The notes under the pieces are model-generated. The model did not search any database, was not told where the DNA came from, and saw only the letters and a program-made list of their open reading frames with translations. Shown piece after piece: positions 19,141 to 31,200 of a DNA stretch of 55,337 bases. This DNA is from Marinobacterium alkalitolerans (GTDB taxonomy: Bacteria > Pseudomonadota > Gammaproteobacteria > Pseudomonadales > Balneatricaceae): assembly GCF_017776525.1 (NCBI RefSeq), contig NZ_JACVEW010000023.1, positions 1 to 55,337 on the forward strand. Reading direction: 5' to 3'. Made by a program: the position numbers and the translations under genes. The stretch's first letter is position 1, and each line of letters begins with the position of its first letter.

Positions 19141-20847
19141 TTATGCGGGCTTTACCGCAGAAACATTGCGCGCTGCCTTGTTCAAATCCGCCAACACTTG
19201 GTCACGCGGACCAAACATGGCCAGTGTGCCTTCACGCATCACCATCAGCTTTTCAACCTGAGACAGCACACTGGCCCTGTGGGTAATAATGAACACCGTT
19301 GTGCCTGCCATCTTCAGATTACTCATTGCAGCAGCCAGAGCCGCTTCGCCTTGGTCGTCCAAATTGGAATTGGGCTCATCCAGCACCACTAATTTCGGTT
19401 TACCGTAAAGGGCCCGCGCCAGACCAATACGTTGTCGCTGACCGCCTGAGAGTGCGCCGCCTGAAGCCCCGATAACCGTGTCATATCCTTCAGGCAAACG
19501 CAGGATCATCTCGTGCACCCCGGCCATCTGTGCAGCACGGACCACAGCCTCTGCATCAACCTCACCAAAGCGGGCAATATTCTCACTAATGGAGCCTTCA
19601 AACAGCTCGATATCCTGCGGCAGGTAGCCAATGTGCGGCCCCAGCTCATCCCGTTTCCAGCTGAAAATATCAGCACCATCCAAGCGTATTTTACCGCCCA
19701 GCGTCGGCCAGATACCCAACAGGGCCCGCGCCAGTGTCGACTTACCAGCCGCACTTGGCCCCACAATACCGACCATTTCCCCAGCTTCAACCTTGAACGA
19801 CACTGCCTTCACGACGGGCGTCTTGCTACCGGGCGGGGACACCATAACATTCTCCGCCAACAGCTCACCTCTGGGATCAGGCAACGACATTCGTTCAGGA
19901 TCTTCCGCAATTCGGCCCAGTACATCATTTAGGCGCTCATACTGGGACCGAGCCGTTACAAACTGCTTCCAGACACCAATCATCTGGTCGATGGGAGCCA
20001 GTGCCCGCCCCAGCAAAATGGAGCCGGCAATCATAAGCCCAGGCGAAATTTCCTGCTGGATAGCCAGGTAGGCCCCCAATCCCAGCACCAACGACTGTAC
20101 TATCAGACGGGTTGTTTTAGAGATAGATGTCAGAATACCGGCGCGATCACTGGCAATCCCCTGCAGCGCCAGTACCTTGCGGTTCTTGTCCTGCCAGCGG
20201 TCGCGGATGCGCTCGAGCATCCCCATGGACTCCACCACCTCCGCATTGCGCAGATTCTTGTTGGTGAACTGGGTGGCACCCATGCTTTCCTTGTTGGCCT
20301 CGGCCAATATCTTGCCAGTCACTTTCTCGTTGATAACGGCCAGTGTGGTCAGAATAAGTACACTGATAATGGCAACCACCCCGAACCAGGGATGAAACAT
20401 GAACATAATCGCGATATAGATTGGCACCCAAGGCGCATCGAAAAACGCGAACAGACCGTTGCCGGTCAGAAATTGGCGTAACCCGGTCAGGTCACTCAGC
20501 GGCTGGGCATTGGCCTGCATGCCCCCAGTGTAAAGTGCCTGTTTGAAGCTGGCATTGTAAAGACGGCTACCCAGTAGGCTGTCAATACGGGTGCTGACTC
20601 TGACCATAATGCGCGAGCGCACCCATTCCAGCCCGCCCATTGTCACCATAAGCAGAAACATCACCAGCGTCAGCATCACCAAGGTAGGCACACTGCCGCT
20701 GGTCACCACGCGATCATAAACCTGCAGCATATAAAATGCCGGCACGAGCATAAGCAGGTTTATAAACATGCTGAACAGCCCGACACTGAAAAAGCTGGAG
20801 CGGCAGGCATGCAGAACCGCCTCCAGGTCAGTGCGTTTTTTCTCCAT
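19141..20847 (-). CDS. Type I secretion ABC exporter (PrtD/RsaD-like)
   Basis: A 568-residue ABC half-transporter with an N-terminal membrane domain (~six segments to residue 310) and a C-terminal ATPase. Visible motifs are Walker A GPSAAGKSTLARAL, the signature LSGGQRQRIGLARAL, Walker B LVVLDEPNSNLD and the switch histidine in VFIITHR. It lacks the N-terminal C39 peptidase-like domain of HlyB, placing it with the PrtD/RsaD group, which exports RTX proteases, lipases and S-layer proteins through an uncleaved C-terminal signal. The nearest fitting cargo is the 2212-residue RTX protein at 38521-45159. The ATG has GGAG upstream. Confidence 0.94.
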   Translation of the reverse strand: MEKKRTDLEAVLHACRSSFFSVGLFSMFINLLMLVPAFYMLQVYDRVVTSGSVPTLVMLTLVMFLLMVTMGGLEWVRSRIMVRVSTRIDSLLGSRLYNASFKQALYTGGMQANAQPLSDLTGLRQFLTGNGLFAFFDAPWVPIYIAIMFMFHPWFGVVAIISVLILTTLAVINEKVTGKILAEANKESMGATQFTNKNLRNAEVVESMGMLERIRDRWQDKNRKVLALQGIASDRAGILTSISKTTRLIVQSLVLGLGAYLAIQQEISPGLMIAGSILLGRALAPIDQMIGVWKQFVTARSQYERLNDVLGRIAEDPERMSLPDPRGELLAENVMVSPPGSKTPVVKAVSFKVEAGEMVGIVGPSAAGKSTLARALLGIWPTLGGKIRLDGADIFSWKRDELGPHIGYLPQDIELFEGSISENIARFGEVDAEAVVRAAQMAGVHEMILRLPEGYDTVIGASGGALSGGQRQRIGLARALYGKPKLVVLDEPNSNLDDQGEAALAAAMSNLKMAGTTVFIITHRASVLSQVEKLMVMREGTLAMFGPRDQVLADLNKAARNVSAVKPA

Positions 20848-21059
20848 GAGGGTGACTCCAAAGCGTCTGATACAGGTTATGCTGGCCGAGTGCTCAACCC
20901 CGAGACCCGAGTGTCATTAGCGAATACAAATCCAGGCGCGAATACTAGCATACTGACGCTCAGACCAATAGAGCGCCCATTTGACCACCAGTGGACTAGC
21001 AGCCCGCCTTCATTGATAATGCATCCCCTGCGATTCCAGAAACTCAGGACAGTTAATTA

Positions 21060-22481
21060 ATGTTTACACCGGTAATCATGGCGGGCGGCAGTGGGAGCCG
21101 TCTATGGCCCCTGTCGCGTCAGAACCTTCCCAAGCAGTTTCTCGATCTGGACGGCACCGGCACCAGCCTGTTACAACAAACGCTGGGCCGCCTGAGCGGC
21201 CTGGAACACGCAGAACCTGTAGTCGTCACGAACGAAAAATACCGCTTTTTAGTGGCGGAGCAGCTGCGCCTGAGCGAAACTTCCTCGCTAGCTACCGTGC
21301 TTGAGCCCTGCTCGCGCAACACGGCTCCAGCCATTGCCCTGGCCGCCTTCACTCTGCTACAACATGGCGACGATACTGTGATGCTGGTATTGGCCTCGGA
21401 CCACCATTTTACCCGTCCCAAGGAACTGCACGAAGCCATTTCCGAAGCCCTGCCACTGGCCGAACAGGGGCGCTTGGTCACGTTCGGCATCACGCCTACA
21501 CGGGCCGAAACTGGTTACGGCTACATAAAAACTGGAACACCCCTGGGGGGCAACGGGTTTCAGATTGACGCCTTCGCTGAAAAACCCAATGCAGCGACCG
21601 CCGCAGCCTATGTCGCCGGCGGCGAGCACCTCTGGAACAGCGGCATGTTCATGTTCCGCGCCTCTACCTATCTACATGAACTGGAGCAGCACGCTCCCGA
21701 GATCTTTGCTCACTGCAAGGCAGCAATGAATGCCGGCAGCCATGACATGGACTTTATCCGCCCCGACAAAACGCTGTTCAGCCAGTGCAGTGACAACTCC
21801 ATTGACTATGCGATTATGGAGCAAACCCTTAACGCTTGCGTAATGGCAATGGATGCGGGCTGGAGCGACATTGGCAGCTGGCAGTCTCTCTGGGAATCCA
21901 GCGCACAGGACAGCGACGGCAACGCAACCTACGGTGACACCTGCCTGCACAACACGCACAATTCACTGGTCCATGCCCACCACCGGCACGTGGCAACCAT
22001 CGGACTAGATGATCATGTTGTGGTCGAAACCAAGGACGCTGTTCTGGTGGCACACAAATCCGAGACGCAAAAGGTCAAGGAGATAGTGGAGTATTTGAAA
22101 GCCAATAACCGACCAGAATACTCCGGTCACAGCCACACTGTCCGCCCTTGGGGCGACTTCGATACCATTGATGCTGGCCATCGTTACCAGGTCAAGCGCA
22201 TCACCGTCCAGCCAGGACAGAAACTCTCACTACAGATGCACTACCACCGCGCCGAGCACTGGATTGTAGTATCCGGTACCGCCCACGTGGTTTGCGGTGA
22301 TCGCGAGATGATTCTGACCGAGAACCAGTCCACCTACATTCCGGTGGGCGAGAAGCACCGCCTGAGCAACCCGGGAAAGGTGCCACTGGAGGTGATTGAA
22401 GTACAGTCCGGCAATTATCTGGGCGAGGATGATATTGTGCGGTTTACAGACGTATACGGTCGCTGCGGGGCCGACGATTAA
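21060..22481 (+). CDS. manC: Mannose-1-phosphate guanylyltransferase / mannose-6-phosphate isomerase
   Basis: A 473-residue type II bifunctional enzyme that makes GDP-mannose and supplies mannose phosphate. The nucleotidyltransferase signature AGGSGSRLWPLSRQNLPKQF lies at residues ~8-27. The FAEKPN and LWNSGMFMF segments follow. The C-terminal cupin carries the isomerase domain with RPWGDFDTI and LSLQMHYHRAEHWIVVSG. The 1-bp-tight junction with the convergent glycosyltransferase (stop to stop) and the nearby gmd and rmd genes show that it feeds GDP-sugars to the polysaccharide genes here. Phosphomannomutase is not in the window. Confidence 0.95.
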   Translation: MFTPVIMAGGSGSRLWPLSRQNLPKQFLDLDGTGTSLLQQTLGRLSGLEHAEPVVVTNEKYRFLVAEQLRLSETSSLATVLEPCSRNTAPAIALAAFTLLQHGDDTVMLVLASDHHFTRPKELHEAISEALPLAEQGRLVTFGITPTRAETGYGYIKTGTPLGGNGFQIDAFAEKPNAATAAAYVAGGEHLWNSGMFMFRASTYLHELEQHAPEIFAHCKAAMNAGSHDMDFIRPDKTLFSQCSDNSIDYAIMEQTLNACVMAMDAGWSDIGSWQSLWESSAQDSDGNATYGDTCLHNTHNSLVHAHHRHVATIGLDDHVVVETKDAVLVAHKSETQKVKEIVEYLKANNRPEYSGHSHTVRPWGDFDTIDAGHRYQVKRITVQPGQKLSLQMHYHRAEHWIVVSGTAHVVCGDREMILTENQSTYIPVGEKHRLSNPGKVPLEVIEVQSGNYLGEDDIVRFTDVYGRCGADD

Positions 22482-23567
22482 TCACAGCAACTCACGATAG
22501 ACCGCCAGTGTTTGCTGCGCGGTCTGTCCCCAACTGTAACTTTGCAGAACCTGATAACCGGCCCGCACCAACTCCAGACGCGTACGGTCGTCGCGCACGC
22601 TCTGCAGCGCAGAGTAGATACTGTCGACACAAAGCGGGTCAAACAACAGAGCACCACTCCCGGCCACTTCAGGCAGCGAAGTCGTATTTGAACACAGCAC
22701 CGGCACACCTGCTGCAAAACCCTCCAGCACCGGCAGACCAAAACCTTCATGCAGGGAGGGCACCACCAGCGCCAATGCTCCCATATACACCGCATCCAGG
22801 CTTGACTGCGATAGAAAGCCCAGCCGCATGACACCGGGATCTGCCTCCAGTTCATGCCGAGAGCGAACATCAAGCCAACCATCTCCACCCACAATCACCA
22901 GCGGGCGCGCCTGCCGATCCCGGCTCGGCAGTTGCCGATGCGCCGACAACAAACGCAGCAGATTCTTGCGCGGCTGCAGCGTACCCACGAACAGATAGTA
23001 CTGCTCAGGCAAGCCAAGCGCCTGTCGTATTTCTGCCGCGGACGCCGGCGCCATATCAAATCGTGCTGCATCGACCGCCAGCGGTACCACTCGGATATCA
23101 TCGGCCGGAACATGCCAATAGTAACTAACCTCTTCAGCCGCAAAGGCCGACCCGCAGATTACACGATCAGGCCAGCGCCCACTACGGCGCATGAGACAGT
23201 TTTTGACCCGCCGGAGGCGACTGCGTGCCCACTCAGGGTGATGGAAGGGTACCGCATCAAAAATGGTCGCAACCAACGGCAATTGCCTGACGCGAGGAAT
23301 GCGGTGATCCGTACAATGCAACAGCGACATACCATTCAGTAGGTCGGCAGCAAAGGAATTCAACCCCAGTTGCGAGCGCACAACATGCACACTAAAGCTC
23401 GGGCCTGATACATAATCACGCCCCTCCAAGTGCTCCCCCCGAAACAGATAGGGTCTGACCTCGGCCAGTTGTTCCAACGCATCCAGCAGGTTGGAAGTAT
23501 AGGCAGCAATCCCGTCACCACGCCGGCCAGACGCCAAAGTACTGCAGCTCAACCCCACAGACAACAT
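22482..23567 (-). CDS. Family 4 glycosyltransferase, mannosyl/rhamnosyl type
   Basis: A 361-residue GT-B enzyme. The C-terminal donor domain shows YLFVGTLQPRKNLLRLLSA near residue 190 and the HEGFGLPVLEGFAAGVPVL motif (EX7E) near residue 272. The N-terminal half has ATIFDAVPFHHPEW, which is frequent in mannosyltransferases such as WbaZ and the A-band WbpY/WbpZ group. It sits 8 nt behind rmd in the gmd-rmd operon, which supports GDP-D-rhamnose or GDP-mannose as donor. Linkage and acceptor cannot be inferred from the sequence alone. Confidence 0.88.
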   Translation of the reverse strand: MLSVGLSCSTLASGRRGDGIAAYTSNLLDALEQLAEVRPYLFRGEHLEGRDYVSGPSFSVHVVRSQLGLNSFAADLLNGMSLLHCTDHRIPRVRQLPLVATIFDAVPFHHPEWARSRLRRVKNCLMRRSGRWPDRVICGSAFAAEEVSYYWHVPADDIRVVPLAVDAARFDMAPASAAEIRQALGLPEQYYLFVGTLQPRKNLLRLLSAHRQLPSRDRQARPLVIVGGDGWLDVRSRHELEADPGVMRLGFLSQSSLDAVYMGALALVVPSLHEGFGLPVLEGFAAGVPVLCSNTTSLPEVAGSGALLFDPLCVDSIYSALQSVRDDRTRLELVRAGYQVLQSYSWGQTAQQTLAVYRELL

Positions 23568-23575
23568 CTTAGCCG

Positions 23576-24555
23576 TTACTCGTGTCGGCCTGACACATAC
23601 TGACGCCAGCTATCCAAGACACTCACTGCCAGCGCTTCTACCGACACTGTCGGTGCCCAGCCGGTCAGCTTCTGCAGCGCAGCATGACTGCCCTCTGCTA
23701 CCGGAATATCGCTTTTTCGCATCCGCGCCGGGTCCTGTACTACCTCAATATCAACGCGTGCCGCAGCCAACAGCGCCTCAAGCACAGACTGCACACTGTG
23801 GCTGACACCCGAGCAGACATTCAGAATTGTACCCGACTGCACCGCCTCCGCCGCCTGTGCTACGGCACTGTAGGCCGCGACAACATCCTGCACATGCAAG
23901 AAATCGCGCCGTGCACTCAAATCACCCACTTGCAGCCTTGGCGACTGCAGTCCCGCTTCAATTCGCGCGATTTGCGCCGCAAAAGCCGGTATCACAAAGC
24001 CTTCACCCTGCCCAGGGCCGGCATGATTGAAAGGCCTCAACCGCACGACCTGCACCGAACTGCTGCTGGCCAGCGCGCAGGCTGCCAAGTCTGCAGCCGC
24101 CTTACTGGCCGCATAGGGGTTCAACGGTGCCAACGGCGCAGTTTCTTCTACTCGCCCCTGCAGAAAAGTGCGCCCGTACATATCGGCGGAACCCACATTC
24201 AGCAGCACCACGGGGTGTGTAAGCGCCTCCAGTGCAGCAAACAGGTTCAGGCTACCCTGTAGGTTCACCTGCCAGGTCAGCGCCGGCGCTTTGAAACTGT
24301 CGGCAACATTGGCCTGGGCCGCCAAATGAAACACCTTGTCAGGCTGTACCTGAGCAACTACCTGCTGAACCGCCGCAGCATCGGTAATATCCAATGGAAG
24401 CACCTGCACATCAGCACTTGCGGATATCACCGACCGACCAGTGACAAACAGCTTCGCCGCAGGCAGGGTGCGTTGTAGCTCTGCGATCAGATAACGGCCG
24501 ACAAAGCCTGTGCCACCGGTTACCAGAATGTGTTCTGCTCGCTTCCCCATACGCA

Positions 24556-24556
<1 letters not shown>
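23576..24556 (-). CDS. rmd: GDP-4-keto-6-deoxymannose reductase (Rmd-like)
   Basis: A 326-residue short-chain dehydrogenase/epimerase. The Rossmann motif is TGGTGFVGRYL near residue 12, and the catalytic pair is in YAASKAAADLAAC near residue 150. It follows gmd directly: the gmd stop and this ATG share one base (TAATG), indicating translational coupling. The pair would convert GDP-mannose to GDP-D-rhamnose. An epimerase-reductase giving GDP-L-fucose (WcaG/Fcl) is the main alternative, but the length and the RLRPFNHAGPGQ and LNVCSG segments fit Rmd better. A second ATG at 24550 is possible. Confidence 0.85.
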
Positions 24557-25566
<1,010 letters not shown>

Positions 25567-25659
25567 TCAAGCCACAGGCTCAACCACATTTTTTTCGGAG
25601 CAAAGTGTATCATGAATAGCCTTCTTCACTATCCAGAGGCAATATTGAGCCGATGAACC

Positions 25660-27552
25660 ATGTCTGACGTCACCGGAAAACGCACCAGAGAGCACACTAA
25701 AGCGTTCGGCATGGTCTGGCTGATCACCGGCTTTCTCATGCTCGCAATACTGATTCAAATATCACCACCGCAACTCCTGCAACGTACAGACAACATGCTT
25801 TATGACTTATGGTTACCACACAATCAAACCCGGCAGGTTGACCCGCGCATCCTGATAATAGACCTCGATGATTACAGCTTGCACAAGCATGGCCGCTGGC
25901 CTTGGCCGAGAGCGAAGCTTGCCCAACTGGTCAATAAAATTCTCGCACAACCTGTGACGGCACTGGGTCTCGATATTCTATTGCCCGAGCCCTCAGCCCC
26001 CGCTGCCGACGCACACCTGAGACAAGCCCTTAACGACCCTCGAGTAGTTGTTGCCACAGCTTTCGCTCTAACGGAAGAAACCGCCCCCTCTGAACACGAC
26101 TGGCCCCTCGCAAGCCAAAACATTGGTCTATCAAACAGCCTGACCAGTCAGAACAACGGCGTAACATACCCCGCACTGGGCCATATAACACCTCACATCG
26201 ACAGCGACGGCTCGATCCGACAACTAAGCCCCATCATTTGCATGCGCCAAACAGATAGCTGCATACCCACATTGGCAGCCGAAATGCTTATAAAAATGAC
26301 AGGCCAATCCATACAAGTTACCGGCGAGCAAGACAAAAAAATTTGTATTGCACGGCTGTGCCAAACAGTCCATGCCGGCTCTTTGCTGATACCTTTCCGA
26401 AACAACTTAACAATCAGGCATGTATCTGCAGCCGATATACTTGAGGGGAATTTCAACCCGGCCATGCTTGCCGGCGCAGCTGTATTCATTGGCACTTCAG
26501 CAGCAGGCCTGGGCGATTTGGTAGCAACCCCTCTGCACCCACAAACGCCTGGGGTACAAGTACATGCTCATCTGTTATCTGCATGGCTGGACGATTATCA
26601 GTTGCGCCAGGCCTACCAGTCACAAAAGTTTGAGCTGGGCCTACTCTGCCTGGCTACCTCACTCCTCTTTTGCTGGCTTCATGCAATCCCTTACAGTCGA
26701 ATACTGTTCTTCAGCACCCTCGGCACCGTGTTTATCTTCATTGGCTATCACTGGCACTCACAGTCATGGTTCAGCCCTGTCACAAGTACTTTGATCATGC
26801 TCTGGGCAGGTAGCGGAGCAGGCATCAACAGCCTCGGGACATTGCTCAAGGAGCGACGATTACTCAAGCAGAGCTTCACACATTACGTGCCACCAGTGGT
26901 GCTGGAGGAACTGTATAGACAGTCGAGTCCCAGCAAAGCGCTTGATGCAAGTCGCAAAGAAGTCAGCGTGCTGTTTGCAGATATTCGGGGCTTCACACAA
27001 CTATCCGAGCAATTGCCACCAGAACAACTGGCAGAGCTCACCAATAAGCTTTTTACCCAACTGACCAATGAGGTATTTGCCCACCAGGGAACCCTGGACA
27101 AATTCCTCGGTGACGCCCTGATGGCATTCTGGGGAGCTCCAATAGACCAGCCGGATCACGCCACTAAGGCAGTAACATGTGCACTAAAAATGCAACACCG
27201 TGTCACTGAAATAAATCCTTGGCTGCAAGCACGCGGCCTACCGGCTCTGAGTGTAAGCATTGGAATCGAAACTGGCCTCGTCGTTGTTGGTAATTTGGGT
27301 TCAGCGCAACGTCTTGCTTACACGGTACTGGGCAAGGCAGCCAACACGGCAGCCCGTATTCAAACCACCGCCAGCAATTTAAAGCAACCCATTTTGATCG
27401 GTCCGCAAACCCATGCAGCCACCCAGCGGCTATTCAAAAACCATCATATATGCCAAGTGCAACTCAAAGGGCTTTCTCAACCTGTTGACCTTTTTGCACC
27501 TGACCAACCTACACACTCTCTTCAAGAAACGCCTTCATCTCAGGCAGAATAG
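25660..27552 (+). CDS. CHASE2-domain membrane adenylate cyclase
   Basis: A 630-residue class III cyclase. After one N-terminal membrane helix, a periplasmic CHASE2 sensor spans ~45-310 (DPRILIIDLDDYSLHKHGRWPWPR), then three membrane helices (~325-395), then the catalytic domain (~425-600). The metal-binding FADIRGFT is present. The substrate-specifying lysine in LDKFLGDALMAFWG and a threonine at the paired position (TVLGKAANTAARI) point to ATP rather than GTP, the lysine/threonine pairing found in many bacterial adenylate cyclases. The asparagine and arginine of NTAAR are kept. Its 3' end overlaps the convergent Crp-family gene by 44 bp. Confidence 0.9.
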   Translation: MSDVTGKRTREHTKAFGMVWLITGFLMLAILIQISPPQLLQRTDNMLYDLWLPHNQTRQVDPRILIIDLDDYSLHKHGRWPWPRAKLAQLVNKILAQPVTALGLDILLPEPSAPAADAHLRQALNDPRVVVATAFALTEETAPSEHDWPLASQNIGLSNSLTSQNNGVTYPALGHITPHIDSDGSIRQLSPIICMRQTDSCIPTLAAEMLIKMTGQSIQVTGEQDKKICIARLCQTVHAGSLLIPFRNNLTIRHVSAADILEGNFNPAMLAGAAVFIGTSAAGLGDLVATPLHPQTPGVQVHAHLLSAWLDDYQLRQAYQSQKFELGLLCLATSLLFCWLHAIPYSRILFFSTLGTVFIFIGYHWHSQSWFSPVTSTLIMLWAGSGAGINSLGTLLKERRLLKQSFTHYVPPVVLEELYRQSSPSKALDASRKEVSVLFADIRGFTQLSEQLPPEQLAELTNKLFTQLTNEVFAHQGTLDKFLGDALMAFWGAPIDQPDHATKAVTCALKMQHRVTEINPWLQARGLPALSVSIGIETGLVVVGNLGSAQRLAYTVLGKAANTAARIQTTASNLKQPILIGPQTHAATQRLFKNHHICQVQLKGLSQPVDLFAPDQPTHSLQETPSSQAE

Positions 27553-28219
27553 TAATTCGCTTGCCATCAACAGCTATAAGCCCATCTTCGTGCAGCTTTT
27601 TCAGTGCCTTGCCAGCCACTTCTCTGGAGCACCCAATCATCCGCGCAAGCTCTTGCCGGGTGCAAGTAAATTCAGCCATGTTAGATGCCTGTGATTGCTG
27701 TAGCATCCTGACCAGAGCGCGCGCCAGTCTTATGGTGGCATCATTGAAAGCAAAATCTGCGCTGATATCCGTTGAGCTTATCAACCGATGTACAAGCTGA
27801 CGCCCAACGGCGTACATCAACTCAATGCGCTCGGGCACCAACTGATGAAAACGCGCATACGGCATCACTGCAAGTTCACATTTCTCTCGCGCTTTCACCC
27901 ACGCTGTACGCGTTATGTCATCAAAAAACAGACCGGCTTCACCAAAAAACTGACCTGCAGTCAGGTAAGCGACTATCAGGTCACGTCCTTCTCTGTTTTC
28001 CACTGTGACTACCACTGAGCCACTCACAATATAATAGAGCGACTCTGCGGCGTCCCCTGAGCGCACGATTACATTCCCCTTATCAAAGCTTCGCCGCAGG
28101 GAATGCGACAAAAAAAGGCGCTCAGATTCCTCGTCCAGTTGTAACCGCTGAGCCTGCGACATTTGCGTCAACTGACTCCGGCTTTTTTGATCCGGATATG
28201 CCTTGGAGCGATATTCCAT
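27509..28219 (-). CDS. Crp-family transcriptional regulator, probably cAMP-responsive
   Basis: A 236-residue Crp/Fnr regulator. The cyclic-nucleotide domain has GEAGLFFDD followed by TRTAWVKAREKCELA, like the cAMP-phosphate-binding GELGLF and RSAWVRA of E. coli CRP; a Ser/Ser/Thr cluster (LISSTDI) occupies the place of CRP Thr127/Ser128 on the dimer helix. The helix-turn-helix TRQELARMIGCSREVAGKAL is close to CRP ([20 protein letters not shown]), so it should read TGTGA-N6-TCACA sites; one such site lies at 38399-38414. It is the last gene of the wzm-wzt operon strand and faces the adenylate cyclase tail to tail. Whether this is the global CRP or a local paralogue is open. Confidence 0.87.
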   Translation of the reverse strand: MEYRSKAYPDQKSRSQLTQMSQAQRLQLDEESERLFLSHSLRRSFDKGNVIVRSGDAAESLYYIVSGSVVVTVENREGRDLIVAYLTAGQFFGEAGLFFDDITRTAWVKAREKCELAVMPYARFHQLVPERIELMYAVGRQLVHRLISSTDISADFAFNDATIRLARALVRMLQQSQASNMAEFTCTRQELARMIGCSREVAGKALKKLHEDGLIAVDGKRITILPEMKAFLEESV

Positions 28220-28247
28220 CCGCTTTCCCTTACATCAACGCATGCTT

Positions 28248-31200
28248 TTACTGCATCAAAGCACAATCAGAGACCTGACCATCTAGATCAATGACAGGAC
28301 TCAGCTGCAAAAGCAGCTCTCCAATCGTTGGCCAATTCTCGGCGCTCAACACAATACTCTCATGCTCATGCAGCGCAGGAAAAGGCCTTATCTGTACAGC
28401 ATCCTGTTCATAGCGCGCTGTCAACATATGAACCCCTGTACTTTCAAGCGGGACCAGTGCCTCAGGCTCAGCCTCACCAGACACATTGAGCAACAGGCAG
28501 TCACCGTCCCAACCATCAACAGGCTCATCTCTAAGGCACGCCCCCATTACTCCCAAGATACTGGCCGCCAGACGACGTGCATAGCGAAACTCTTGCAGCT
28601 TCGTATCGTAGTAAACCAGCTCCACCCTCCACCCGGGAGGCGGTTTATCTGAAAGCCACTGCTGCAAGCATGGAGCAAAACCGGTCTCGGATTGTGCTCT
28701 TTGCTGAAGCACCAGCCCAGAAACATCCAGCATAATCTGACGCAAGCGCACCGGGGGCGGAAAATTCAACGCCAAAGCCCGAGCCTGCCTCTTGGCGTCA
28801 TCAGCAGACATACAATCCGCAGCCAGCTTCTTCACAAGCGAGCTCACCACATTAGACGGAGAGCGGTAACTTGCCTCAAGAGCCTGCTGGTACAAGGACG
28901 CACACCGTTCGGGGGTATGATGTTCACGTATTGCACGCAATGCAGCACCGCGCAAACAGGAGCGTAAGTCAGGATCCTGCCACAGGGTCTCCATTGCCCT
29001 TACCAGATCATCATGAGTAAATGCATCATCGAGCATCATCACACTGGCACTCTCAAGGTTTTTGAAACTCCCGTGAGCATTTACGATAGTTGGCAGACCC
29101 GCCCGCAGACAGTGCAGTACAGCACCAGAGGTTTCTCCCAGCGACCGAGCGCGCAACTGAACAGCCATATCCGCGGCTGAGAGCCAGTCATGGAATGTTT
29201 CATCACTGACCCAGCCGGTTATTTGAATCCTGTCACGCGCCGGAGAAGCGTTAATATGCGAGGCGAGCTGCTGGGCGTATGTTTCTCCCGCACAGCTACC
29301 TACGAACACAAGGAACACCTTTTCAGAGCGGGCCAGTGCTGAGTCTAACCAAGCATCCAGCAGGCGATCATTAAGCTTGGTTTCAGCGAGGATGCCAAAA
29401 CAGCACACGACAAATGCGCCCTCGGGCAGACCTAACCGGTTCCGGGCCTCAACCCTCCCGGTCATTTCAGTCGCTCCACGCAAATGGGGGATCCTGTACC
29501 AATTGGTGGTTGCAGTCTCACCGTACCATTCTCGGGCAAGCTCAAAGGGATATTCATCATGCACAATAGTCCCCAGCGCTCCTTGCAACACACCAAAGTT
29601 ACATGGATAACGCCGAACAACAGACACAAGATCACGTACATTCCACCAATCAAGCAAGGCAGGATAGCCATGAGAATGAAACAGTGCCTTCAAGAAGCTG
29701 CCGGAATGCAAAGGTTGCTCATGACTTTCAAGATATGACAGCACGCCAGACAGATAGAAGTCATGCAAAACGACAACACCCGGTATTTCTGACAACAAGT
29801 CGAACATATAGCCATGGAAGGCAGAGTTGCCAAACTGGTAAAGAACACGATCATACTGATCTCTGTGTTGCCTGAACCACTCCACCGAGCGCAGCCGCCC
29901 CACTTGCCGTACCCAAGGATCATCAACATCATCGGTAATGCTGACCACATCAATCTGGTAATGCTCAGCAAGTGCCGGCAAGAGCTCGGAGCTGTAATCA
30001 CTGATGCCAGTGCGAGCAGGCGATAGTGGCGAAACGTACGCAAGCCGGTACTGATTCGTATTATTTCCAAGTGCTTTTACGCTTTTCTGATGTTTTTGCT
30101 GCAACCCAATCAGGGCATCCAATGCACTGGCAGCAGTATTGGCCCAGGTAAATTTCTTTGCATGCTGCATGGCATGCTGTTCCAGCGAAAGCCTGAAACC
30201 AGAATCTTCAAGCGCCCGCCTCATAAGCCCTGAAAAGCCATCAATATCAGCCGGGTCAAAAAGCGCGTCATCCCTGCCCGTCACCTCCACCAGACTAGAA
30301 CGATTAGAAGCAATTACTGCCTTGCCACACATCATCGCTTCCAGCACTGGCAGGCCGAACCCCTCATGCAGGCTCGGAAAAACGAATAAGGTGCAGGCGT
30401 TATAAAGTCGTAACAGATCACCGTCTAGAACATAGCCTGTTAATATGAGGTCCTGCTCACTCAGACCACACTGATTGCCAACAGAACGCAACGCCTGCTT
30501 CTCACCATCACGCAATGAGCACACAACGACCAGCTGGAACTGCTCACGCACTGCAATTGGAAGCCTTGCATAGGCAGCAATCAAGCCTTCGATATTTTTC
30601 CTGAAATCGATCCCACCGGTATAGAGAACAAAATCTCGCTCGATCGAATAGGTACTACGCAAAGTTTCATAATCAGACGAGGCAAGCTCAATAGGCTTGA
30701 AAAAGTCATCCCCACCGGAGGAGATATTGACTACGGTATCAGAAGCACAGCCTAGCAACTGTAGAGCCTCTTGTCGGCTCGATTCCGATATGGCAAGCAG
30801 AAGGTCTGCAGACTTGAGATAATCAAGCTGCTCAAGGTACCATGAGCGCACAGAAGGATCAGCCAGGTAGCGCTCCTCGTATATAAGCGGAATCAGGTCA
30901 TACAACAGAACAGCTGTTGGTATATTCCGAAAATGCCCAACACTAACGACAACTTCATCCTGGTGCCCCTCAAACAGACTGGTTACCAGCACCAGGTCAG
31001 GCGCCAGCTGGCTAATAAATGCCTCACGGATAGATTTTGCCTGTTCACGCAGCTCACGCCCACGCGGCTGATACCGCCCCAGGGGCTCGGCTGCGAACCA
31101 AACCTTGATGGCGCTTGCAGGCAGCCGCTGGGCAAATGCATCACGAATATCTTTCAGCGTATCGGGATACTGGCCATTAAGCACAAGTAAAACTTCATGA

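Noticed and set aside
20848-21059. A JUMPstart-type element upstream of manC, as in many O-antigen clusters.
   Set aside because: I read the 212-bp gap for the conserved element and found no convincing match.
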